This document shows, one piece after another, positions 56,842 to 64,000 of a stretch of DNA of 64,000 nucleotides. The position numbers were made by a program, and so were the translations under genes. The notes below the pieces were generated by a model that made no database searches, was not told the origin of the DNA, and saw nothing but the letters and a program-made list of their open reading frames with translations. Position 1 is the first letter of the stretch; each line of letters opens with the position of its first letter. This DNA is from Chloroflexota bacterium (GTDB lineage Bacteria > Chloroflexota > Anaerolineae > Promineifilales > Promineifilaceae): assembly GCA_017993775.1 (NCBI GenBank), contig JAGOMA010000008.1:1-64000 (forward strand). The letters are read 5' to 3'.

Positions 56842-59800
56842 TTCCAATAAGCCTCCACGCCTTTACTACCTGAAATGGAATCCACGTAATCAAACGGAAT
56901 CCCCTCCGGAATAAATACAAACTCGTTCTCATTATCACCCAGAAAGCCGCCGTAGTCATTCTTGCTGCCCGGCCTGTCGCCCCAATAGAACCCCAGGATA
57001 CGGTGGATGGGCACACGCTGCCGGGTCACCTCGCCGCCGGCGACGATGCGCTTGGCCCGGTAGATGCTGGCAGATTCGGCCGCGCCACGCGGCATCAGGA
57101 CATTCTGCGCGCCCATCTTCACACCATACTCTTTCATAACTTTCTCCCCCTCGGTCCGCACCAGCTCAACCACGCCGCCTTGCTTGCGGGCAAACTCCAT
57201 GTGGCGCAGCGACTCGTAGACCCAGGCGTGCCACATGGCCCAAGTTTTGTGGTACTTTTCCTCACCTACCGCCTTAATGGTCGACTCGTATTCTTGGCGG
57301 GCGTTGCTTAAGCCCTTGTGCCAATAGTAGCTGTCGAAGTTGCCGCCTCGGTCTTTGGCTATCCGGTACTTCAGCGCCTGGCTGGCATCGCTCCATGACG
57401 ACCCGGCCTGCGCGCCCATCCAGTGCCGAATGATACCCGGATCGCCGCCGTTGGCCTGGCAGTAAGCCGCCCACGCCTCGACGTGGCTGTCCTTCCCGCG
57501 CAGCACGTCAAACTCACGGCCGTGTTCGTCATACACACTCGTGCTGCCCGCCTTCGCCTGCTTCATGTGCTTGGGTAGGGCGTCAATCAGCCCCTGGCGG
57601 CGGATGTAGGTAGACTGCTCCAGGAAGCCGTCGGTGTACCCTGCCTGCCACTGGTCGGCCTGGAAAGCGTCGCTTGTGCCCACCAGGTCGCGCATCACTT
57701 CCAGCCGCCCAAACACCATCGGCCGCAGCTCGTCGGGCACGGCCGCCAGCAGCGTCTCCCCCTTGGCCACCACTTCCCGCGCCTGGTCCATGATGTCGTA
57801 GATGCCCAGGTCGCCAAAGATTTGCGCATTCTCCGGCCCCACCTTCTTGTCGCGCAGCGTCCACAGTTCCACCGGGTAGTCGGAGATGAATTCATCCTCC
57901 TTCTTCTTACCCTGCGCCCGGTAGCGGAAGCTGCCGCCGTTGTCGATGCGCCACACCTTGCCGTCGTCGCCCACCAGGATGTTGTCCTTGCTGGCCCCAA
58001 TCACGTCCCAGTTGCCCAGCAGCGCGTCGGCGGCAAAGCCCTTACGCACCTCGGCCACAATCGCCTTGCGCTCGGCCGGGGTGGCGCTGCTCAAGGCCTC
58101 GCCCAGCGTCTTCGTGCCCCCTTTATACTCGGCCAGTTTCACCGGCCCATCGGCCGTCTCGTAAATTTTATAGGTCGGCACGTTCAGGCCCAACGCCTGG
58201 TATGCGGCGTCGGCGTAGGCTTCCTCGCGCAGGTGACCGGCGCTGTTGCCCTTCTTCAGCACGTACCGCTTGCCGGTGGCCGGGTCTTCCACCAGCTTCG
58301 CGCCGGTCGAGCCGCCCAGCCCCTTGACCACCTTCATGCTGTTCACGTCGGCAGGGAAGCCGGGCGGATCAGGCAGCTGGAAGGGCGGCAGGTTGGCGGG
58401 CAACGGCCGTTTCTCCACAATGGGCACAGCTTTAGGGGGCGTGGGCGGCGGGGGTGGAGGAGGCGGCGCAGCGCCCTGGTTCATCAGCTTGGTAACGTCC
58501 TCAATGTTCATCTGCATGAACTGGACCAGTTCGGCCTTTGTGTATTTCTCCACCTTTGCAGCAGGTACGTATGTCCAGTTGAGTACATGCCCAACCAGGG
58601 CGCTTTTGCTCAACTTGAGAGCCGCCTCCTCCGATATGTCGCCTGGTGTACCCAAGATGGGAATGCCCTTCGCGTCAACGGCATGTTCCTCATCCTCGTC
58701 AACCGCGACTTTAGCCGCCGGTTTGGGCGCGCTCTTGGGCTTCTTCCCGACCGCCGCCACAAAGCCGGGCATGTCGGCCGGCGACAGCACCATGTACGCC
58801 CCGTTGCCAATCGAGGAATCCATTTGGAAGCCCCACTTCTTGTACGTGCCCATCAGCGCCTTGGGCACGTAGGTCTTCAGCTTCAGCCCTTTGCTCAGGG
58901 CGACGTTGGCCACGTCGGCCAGGGCGTCTTTGTTGACGGCCGTGTCCACAAACGCCGCGCCGGTCACCTTGAGCGTCTGGCCGTCCATCTTCTCAAAGGT
59001 GACCACACCCGTGGCGAAGCCGTCGGCATCGGTGTAGGCGAAGCCGCTGTGGCCGCCATTGATGTTGGTCAGCGCTTTGCCCACACCCTTGTAGGCCGGC
59101 GTGCCGGTTTCAAAGACGGTGCTGAGGTTGGTGAAGAAGTGGGACGCGTCGTCGGCGTTCCACTTCTGGATGTCCACCGGGTCGGCCGGCGGCGGCGGCT
59201 CTGGTGCTTTGGTGGGTGTGGCCACGGCCGTTGGCTGGGGCGCAGCCACGGTGGGTGCATAATCCTTGCCGACGGCCGTAAACGCAGCGCTCATCGGCTG
59301 GCTTACCAGGGCGACCAGCTCATCCTTCTTGAGTTTGTTGAGCAGGTAGATGGGCAGGCCGGTCGCCTGTTGGAGTTGGGCCACCAGGTAGCTTTTGGTT
59401 CCTGTGGCCGCCATGCCGGTGACGAGCGGGTCGCCGATCTGCGCCTGGTACTGCTGCTTCAGCTGGAACAGCACCACCTTGGAGTAACCTTCCTGCCGGG
59501 CGTAAGCCAGCGCCAGCTGCGCCTCGTCGGCGCTGAGGCTGCTGGCGTCTTGCTGGTATTTGTTAAAAGCCGCCGCGCCTGGCGGAACGGCCGGAGGCGG
59601 CGCGGCCTTCTCTTTGCTGCTGCCGGCATACTTGGCCGTGTGGGCTGCGCCAAACGCGTCGATGGCCGCCAGGGCGTCGGCCTCCGGCATGTCGAACAGT
59701 GCGGCCACCTGGTCTTTGGTGGCGACGTTGAGCTTCCATTTGGCGATGCCCCGAATTTGCGCCAGATGCTCGACCAGCGCTTTCTTGCTCAGGGTCGCCG

Positions 59801-62258
59801 GGTCTTCGGGCGGCGGCGGGAGTTTGGTCACGGCCGTTGGCTCCGGCTGCGTGTCGGCCCCCTTCTGGCTATATTTGGCCGTGTGGGCCGCCCCAAACGC
59901 ATCGATGGCCGCCAGGGCCTCGGCTTCGGGTAAGTCGAACAGGGCGGCGACCTGCTCTTTGGTGGCCACCGTCAGCTTCCATTTGGCGATGCCGCGCATC
60001 TTGGACAGGTGGTCGACCATCGCCTTTTTGGTCAGTTCGGCCGGCGGCGTATCGCCGGGCGGCGGCGGCAGCTTGCCAGCGGCCGCTGCGTACTTGTCCA
60101 GCCCGGCCTCCATGTTCTCAATGGAGAACGGTTTCCCCTCCAACACCTGCTCCTTCAGCTTCAGCAAGTCCTGAAAGATGCCCTTGTCCGCGCCGACATT
60201 CAGCAGCGCGTCCACCTGGTCCAGCGGCACGATGCGCACGGCCTCGGTTTCATAGTGGGCCGCCCAGGGCGCGCCGTCCTCCACCACGCCGATGTAGAAG
60301 CGGTTGACGCTGGTCGTCTTTTCGTAGTCGCCCAGGTGGCCGAGGATGCGCGCCTTAAAGCCTGTCTCCTCGTAGACTTCCTTCACGGCCGTGGCCTGCA
60401 AACTCATACCGTCTTCCTGCGTGCCCTTGGGAAAGGTGGTCTGGTAGCCGCCGTACTGTCCGGCCGGGTCCACCACCACCAGCTTGCCGTCGGGGGTGAA
60501 CAGCAGCATGCCGGCGGCCGCGTGTTTATCCGGGTCGTCGATTTGCAGCGGCGGGTCGTGGGGCAGGATTTTGGTTTGGGCGTGAAAGTCAGCGTCTGTC
60601 ATCTTGACCGGCTTGAACGGCAGGCCGGGAATCTCCTGGCCGCTGCGAAAGGTGAAGGCTTTGTTGGGGTCGGCCAGCGCCGCCTTCGCCGCGGCCGCCA
60701 GCTTCTCCACCTTGACCTGACCGTAGCCATCGGGGTCTTTGAGGAAGCCGCCGACGTCGTCGGGCTGCAGGCGCACCCGCGCCCCACCGCCGAGCGGCTG
60801 GTGGACGGTGAAGCCCCACCCTTTGTACAGCGCCAGGTGGCTGTTGGGCGCGTACAGTTCCAGCCCCTGCCCTTTTTGCTGGGCGATGGCCGCGGCATCC
60901 AGGATGCCCTTTTTGTTGGCGTCCACGTTGGCGAAGCCGGCGGCCGTGATTTGCAGGTAGTTGAGGTTGCCCGGTTTGTCCTGGTAGGCGAGCGCGCCTT
61001 CGAGACGGCCGTTGGCGTCCGTGTAGGCCATGCCCTGCTGCCCGGCCAGCACCTTGCTCAACGCGCCCTCGATGGCTTTGTAGGTTCCCGCGTCAATGGG
61101 CGCCTGCGCTAAATCCTCGATAAGCGTCTCCAGCAGCTCCTTGTCGCCCTTGTCAATTTCCAGCGTCTGCGGTTTCTTGGGCTTGGCCGGTTTGGCCGCC
61201 TGGTGGCCCTTCAGCAGCGCCGCCGGGTCGATGGCCACGCCGCCCAGCCCGCCGCGCCCTTTGAGCAAATCCGTCAGGCTGGTGACGTGGGCCGACGGCC
61301 CCCAAACGGGATGGTTGCCCACGGTGACCAGCTGGCGGAAGTCGAACAGCCCGTCGCGCCAGGCTTCGTAACGGCCGTCGCCCATCATGCGCCGCTGCTC
61401 ATCTTCATCCAGTGATTTAAACCACTCGGACGCCGGCTTTATTTGCGGCAGGGGGAAGCCCTCGACCAGGGGGACCATGCTGCAGCGGTCCTGGGGGTGC
61501 AGAGCCATCACCTGGCCGGTGTCGTAGATTGTGCCGTCCAGGGCGATGCACGCCAGGCAGGTGCGCGTGTTGCGGGCCGCCAGGCGCATGTAGCCGTAGA
61601 CGACGCTGCTGGCTTTGTAACGCTGGCGCACCATCTCGCGGTAATTGCGGATCTGCTGGTCGCGGGCCACCAGCAGGATGTGGTTGAGGCCCTGGGCCAG
61701 CCCTTTGCGGATGGCCACGCGGGCCGTTTCCCTGGGGTTGCGGCCGACGGCCGTGCCGTAGAGCAGCTCATGGGTCAGGCCGGCGACGGCCGTGGGGTAG
61801 GCGTTCTCCAGCAGCTTGTTAAGCGGCTGGCCCGCCTGGGCGATGGCCGCGATGTTCTCCACCGCGCCCGCCGGCAGTTTGTCGAACGACGTGCCCAGCG
61901 AGCGCTGCCCGGCCATCGCCGCGGCGAGCATCTGCTTGGCGTGTTTGTCGCCCATCTGCTGGGCCTTAATCTGCTGGTCCTTGATGTCGCCGATAGCCTG
62001 CTGGCTGTACTTGTTCATCTCGCCGGCGATTTGCGCCAGGAGCGACTGGTACTGGCTCATCTGCCACAGCTTCCATTGGGGCACGTCCTCGCCCTTCGCC
62101 TTCAGGTCGGCGATTTGTTGGGCCAGGCCGGCGACGGCCGTTTGCAGCGCCGATTCTACACCCGTCCAGGCGCGGGTCATGGCCATGATGGCCTGCGCGT
62201 CGGCGTGGATGAGCTGGGAGCGGAAGCCCTCGGCGAGGGCGATGACGTTGTCAGCCAT
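56838..62258 (-). CDS. MuF polyvalent protein: head morphogenesis plus enzymatic domains
   Basis: 1806 residues. By position: helical N terminus and MuF domain (about 1-270; CLACIALDGTIY, HPQDRCSMVPLV); GNAT-like (375-505; LYKGWGF); Nudix (570-700; box GTQEDG...AVKEVYEETGF, 612-634); two LTKKAMVDHLSKMRGIAKWKL-type repeats (742-880) and related helical segments; second GNAT-like (1030-1165; YKKWGF); Pro-rich linker; kinase-like fold (1290-1475; LLGNWDVIGASKDNILV, WRIDNGGS); ADP-ribosyltransferase-like end (about 1570-1806; VPIHRILGFYWGDR, NDYGGFLGDNENEFVFIPEG). Such polyvalent proteins are co-injected with phage DNA. Domain activities other than MuF and Nudix are inferred. Confidence 0.85.
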   Translation of the reverse strand: MADNVIALAEGFRSQLIHADAQAIMAMTRAWTGVESALQTAVAGLAQQIADLKAKGEDVPQWKLWQMSQYQSLLAQIAGEMNKYSQQAIGDIKDQQIKAQQMGDKHAKQMLAAAMAGQRSLGTSFDKLPAGAVENIAAIAQAGQPLNKLLENAYPTAVAGLTHELLYGTAVGRNPRETARVAIRKGLAQGLNHILLVARDQQIRNYREMVRQRYKASSVVYGYMRLAARNTRTCLACIALDGTIYDTGQVMALHPQDRCSMVPLVEGFPLPQIKPASEWFKSLDEDEQRRMMGDGRYEAWRDGLFDFRQLVTVGNHPVWGPSAHVTSLTDLLKGRGGLGGVAIDPAALLKGHQAAKPAKPKKPQTLEIDKGDKELLETLIEDLAQAPIDAGTYKAIEGALSKVLAGQQGMAYTDANGRLEGALAYQDKPGNLNYLQITAAGFANVDANKKGILDAAAIAQQKGQGLELYAPNSHLALYKGWGFTVHQPLGGGARVRLQPDDVGGFLKDPDGYGQVKVEKLAAAAKAALADPNKAFTFRSGQEIPGLPFKPVKMTDADFHAQTKILPHDPPLQIDDPDKHAAAGMLLFTPDGKLVVVDPAGQYGGYQTTFPKGTQEDGMSLQATAVKEVYEETGFKARILGHLGDYEKTTSVNRFYIGVVEDGAPWAAHYETEAVRIVPLDQVDALLNVGADKGIFQDLLKLKEQVLEGKPFSIENMEAGLDKYAAAAGKLPPPPGDTPPAELTKKAMVDHLSKMRGIAKWKLTVATKEQVAALFDLPEAEALAAIDAFGAAHTAKYSQKGADTQPEPTAVTKLPPPPEDPATLSKKALVEHLAQIRGIAKWKLNVATKDQVAALFDMPEADALAAIDAFGAAHTAKYAGSSKEKAAPPPAVPPGAAAFNKYQQDASSLSADEAQLALAYARQEGYSKVVLFQLKQQYQAQIGDPLVTGMAATGTKSYLVAQLQQATGLPIYLLNKLKKDELVALVSQPMSAAFTAVGKDYAPTVAAPQPTAVATPTKAPEPPPPADPVDIQKWNADDASHFFTNLSTVFETGTPAYKGVGKALTNINGGHSGFAYTDADGFATGVVTFEKMDGQTLKVTGAAFVDTAVNKDALADVANVALSKGLKLKTYVPKALMGTYKKWGFQMDSSIGNGAYMVLSPADMPGFVAAVGKKPKSAPKPAAKVAVDEDEEHAVDAKGIPILGTPGDISEEAALKLSKSALVGHVLNWTYVPAAKVEKYTKAELVQFMQMNIEDVTKLMNQGAAPPPPPPPPTPPKAVPIVEKRPLPANLPPFQLPDPPGFPADVNSMKVVKGLGGSTGAKLVEDPATGKRYVLKKGNSAGHLREEAYADAAYQALGLNVPTYKIYETADGPVKLAEYKGGTKTLGEALSSATPAERKAIVAEVRKGFAADALLGNWDVIGASKDNILVGDDGKVWRIDNGGSFRYRAQGKKKEDEFISDYPVELWTLRDKKVGPENAQIFGDLGIYDIMDQAREVVAKGETLLAAVPDELRPMVFGRLEVMRDLVGTSDAFQADQWQAGYTDGFLEQSTYIRRQGLIDALPKHMKQAKAGSTSVYDEHGREFDVLRGKDSHVEAWAAYCQANGGDPGIIRHWMGAQAGSSWSDASQALKYRIAKDRGGNFDSYYWHKGLSNARQEYESTIKAVGEEKYHKTWAMWHAWVYESLRHMEFARKQGGVVELVRTEGEKVMKEYGVKMGAQNVLMPRGAAESASIYRAKRIVAGGEVTRQRVPIHRILGFYWGDRPGSKNDYGGFLGDNENEFVFIPEGIPFDYVDSISGSKGVEAYWK

Positions 62259-62271
62259 AGGGAAATAGATG

Positions 62272-62308
62272 AATAGATACCGATATCATTAAAGAATCGG
62301 TATCTATT
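62272..62308. promoter_or_regulatory. 13-bp inverted repeat at the portal-MuF junction
   Basis: AATAGATACCGAT and ATCGGTATCTATT, perfect stem with an 11-base loop, overlapping the portal stop codon. No T run follows, so processing, attenuation or an operator is likelier than termination. Confidence 0.65.
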
Positions 62309-63902
62309 CCTCTTTTGGCCGCTCGTCGACGGCCGTGTCGGTCGGGTCTGATTGGTTGGGGTCGTTGGGCCGGCCAACGGCCGTACTCTGCCCCGGCTGC
62401 CCGGCGTTGAACTGGCTCTGCGCTTCCAGCAGCGCCGCCGCCATGCCCGCCTGGCTCATAGCCTGCTCGCGGGCGTAATCTTCCTCCAACTGCTCCATTT
62501 CCTCGTCGGTCGCTCCGGAGCGGCGCAAGCTGGTGAACAGCGGAATGCCGGCATCCTTTTCGGCTTTGGTGATTTCGGCGTCCTCGTAGCGGTCGGCCGG
62601 GATGATCGCCCGCTTCTGGAAGCCGTGTTCCAGGTCGCCGTCATCGTAGCTGCCCAACCCCTTCCAGACGCCGGTGTTCTGGCCGATGGTCAGGGCCATC
62701 TTCTGAGCGCGCACCAGGGCGTCCTCCAGGTTGCCGCGCACCTCCTGGGCGGAGGTGATCGCCGGTCCCATCAGCAGCCGGATCGCCCGGCCGGACATCT
62801 CGCCCAGGTCGGGCAGGTCGTAGTAGCGCAGCTCCGGCAGGTCGTTTTTGAGTTCGGCCAGGTGGGCGTTGAGCGCCGACAGCGCCGCCTCGTAGTTGAT
62901 GTTGGGCACGAGCGTGCTGAGTTTGGCCATGCCCGGCAGGCGGACAAACTTCTCGCCGGCCAGGTCGACGACCTCATTGCCGTCGCCGTCTACGGTGGTG
63001 GGCATGCGCGGCGGGGGCAACGGCCGTCCATCCGCGCCCATCATGTTGCTCTCCAGCGCCCAGGTGACGTCGTTGTGGCGGAAGAGCATGCTGTGCAGCC
63101 GCGTGGCCAGGCGGTTGGCCTCGTCGATTTTGTCCAATTGCAGCAGGTACGCGCCAACGCCGCGGTCTTCGCCGATGTCCAGATGCACGGCGCGCACCCA
63201 GGGGATGAAGTCGATGCCCCAGGTGGCCTTCAGGTCGTAGCTCTGTTTGGGCGCGCCCATCTGCTCGATGGGCGTTTCGGCCGTTTTGTCATGCTCCCAG
63301 ATGCGGCAGCGGCCGTCGGCTTTGTCCCAAACCTCGGTGTGCAGAAAAAAAGTGACCTCGTCGCCGTCGCGCCGGCTGCGGGGCACATCGACACGGATGT
63401 AGGTGATGTTGCCCTGTTCGTCGTCGTCGTAGTCGGTAACGTATTCCGGCCGGTTGAGCTGCAGGTAGACGCGCGGTTTGCCCTCCGGCTGGGCGACCTT
63501 GATGTAGGTTTCGCCGAGAACGGCCGTCCACCTGACCAGCAGCTGCTTCCTTTGCTGCCAGTTGGACCACTTCCACAGTTCCTCCAGCGGGTCGCGCAGC
63601 TGCTTGTTGGCCGTGGCCTCCAGGTCCAGGGGCAGGGCGTCGGGCAGCCGGCCGGGCCAGATGACGTCGGCGTAGAACTTGACCACCCGCTGGGCGGGGC
63701 TGCGGATGGCCTTCAGGTTGGGTTCGTCGAGAAAGTAGCCGGCCAGGCGCAGCTCGTCATAAAGGCCGTTGTTGAGGTAATAGCCCCACAACAGCCGGGC
63801 CACCTCGCGGTACGGCAGTTCGTTTTTGGCTCCTTCGCGGGTGATGGACAGCGTCAGGTTTTTGCCCGTACCGCCGCCGAATAAACTGGTTAAAATCTTC
63901 AT
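62304..63902 (-). CDS. Phage portal protein
   Basis: 532 residues of the SPP1 gp6-like portal type. N-terminal GYYLNNGLYDELRLAGYF, then LVRWTAVLGETYIKV, a beta-rich wing (VYLQLNRPEYVTDYDDD), a helical stem (IDEANRLATRLHSMLFRHND, then DLPELRYYDLPDLGEMSGRAIRLLMGP), and a flexible acidic C terminus. Portals form the 12-mer at the capsid vertex and bind terminase. The terminase should lie just upstream, beyond the window edge. Confidence 0.88.
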   Translation of the reverse strand: MKILTSLFGGGTGKNLTLSITREGAKNELPYREVARLLWGYYLNNGLYDELRLAGYFLDEPNLKAIRSPAQRVVKFYADVIWPGRLPDALPLDLEATANKQLRDPLEELWKWSNWQQRKQLLVRWTAVLGETYIKVAQPEGKPRVYLQLNRPEYVTDYDDDEQGNITYIRVDVPRSRRDGDEVTFFLHTEVWDKADGRCRIWEHDKTAETPIEQMGAPKQSYDLKATWGIDFIPWVRAVHLDIGEDRGVGAYLLQLDKIDEANRLATRLHSMLFRHNDVTWALESNMMGADGRPLPPPRMPTTVDGDGNEVVDLAGEKFVRLPGMAKLSTLVPNINYEAALSALNAHLAELKNDLPELRYYDLPDLGEMSGRAIRLLMGPAITSAQEVRGNLEDALVRAQKMALTIGQNTGVWKGLGSYDDGDLEHGFQKRAIIPADRYEDAEITKAEKDAGIPLFTSLRRSGATDEEMEQLEEDYAREQAMSQAGMAAALLEAQSQFNAGQPGQSTAVGRPNDPNQSDPTDTAVDERPKEE

Positions 63903-63945
63903 ATCTCTTCTTCCTTTGCTTCTTTGCGTCTTTGCGTTGAAGTTC

Positions 63946-64000
63946 TTAATCCACTTCCCCTCGCGCCTGACGGCCGGCGGCCAGGATATGCTCCAGGTAC
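63946..64000 (-). CDS. C-terminal end of a gene cut by the window edge
   Basis: Open frame on the minus strand, ending YLEHILAAGRQARGEVD before TAA at 63946-63948. In siphoviruses the gene before the portal is the large terminase subunit, so this is probably its end, but the 17 residues are too few to confirm. The 43-base spacer after it is made of short CGCAAAGA-type direct repeats. Confidence 0.45.
   Translation of the reverse strand, partial: YLEHILAAGRQARGEVD

Noticed and set aside
57822..59933. 703-codon open frame on the plus strand opposite the MuF gene
   Set aside because: It is antisense to a clearly coding 1806-residue protein; high GC keeps the opposite frame open. Its translation is His/Arg/Gly-rich without domains or a ribosome binding site.
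62352..63884. 510-codon plus-strand frame opposite the portal gene
   Set aside because: Shadow of the portal gene in GC-rich DNA; no start signals and no recognisable domain.

Overview
The window looks like a piece of a GC-rich chromosome from a filamentous Chloroflexota-type bacterium (Anaerolineae or Caldilineae-like). This is inferred from gene content only: an F420-type small oxidoreductase, TM2 and lipoprotein genes, a sortase, and an effector-associated death-like domain. A striking DNA signature runs through nearly all of it: the palindrome ACGGCCGT (core CGGCCG) recurs about every 400-500 bp, in every reading frame and in spacers, where about one or two copies would be expected by chance. 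Stretches without it (1-1.5 kb, the HicAB/DUF433 block near 16-17.5 kb, the middle of the type III mod gene, the serine recombinase, and the DUF262 gene at 54.3-56.1 kb) look like more recent arrivals.

Layout. 0-4 kb: chromosomal small genes (TM2 protein, lipoprotein, XerC/D-like recombinase, DinB, F420/FMN oxidoreductase, WGR protein). 4.1-13.2 kb, minus strand: a composite defence island with DUF4007, the N-terminal stump of a BrxC-like ATPase, an HNH nuclease, a methyltransferase-HIT fusion, a helical unknown, PglZ (frameshifted C terminus), a BrxL lacking its protease end, and a cysteine desulfurase. It resembles a type 4 BREX/phosphorothioation-style cluster that has lost its PAPS-reductase gene. 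13.2-30 kb: remains of a mobilizable element on the plus strand (sigma-like protein, a candidate oriT, an accessory protein, a relaxase-like protein, a VirD4-type coupling protein). Toxin-antitoxin genes lie within it, and a type III restriction-modification pair plus an HU-like gene on the minus strand interrupts it and truncates the coupling protein. It ends with a lipoprotein-anchored FtsK/VirD4-like ATPase module and a large serine recombinase.

30.0 kb to the right edge: a prophage of at least 34 kb. Its left boundary is a 44-bp 3' fragment of tRNA-Asp next to a tyrosine integrase. Plus-strand early genes include a VRR-NUC nuclease, a replication initiator with a DnaA-N-like domain whose gene carries 13 iterons, a second copy of the lipoprotein-ATPase module, a sortase, tiny membrane proteins and a cold-shock protein. 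After a bidirectional terminator at 38.4 kb, the minus strand carries the siphovirus structural cluster. In order of transcription this runs portal, an 1806-residue MuF polyvalent protein, DUF262-AlbA cargo gene, scaffold, decoration, capsid, connectors, tail tube, an EAD-like coiled-coil protein, a holin-like protein, tail chaperones with a -1 frameshift site, tape measure, distal tail and fibre proteins, and a secreted glycoside-hydrolase-like lipoprotein.

The most unusual features are the hyper-abundant palindrome, the phage-encoded lipoprotein-tethered translocase with sortase (duplicated in the neighbouring element and followed by GGTAGCA repeats in both places), the EAD-like domain inside a phage tail cluster, the polyvalent MuF protein and the hybrid BREX-like island. 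Several one-base frameshifts (hicA, mod, a winged-helix gene) could be real decay or assembly errors.
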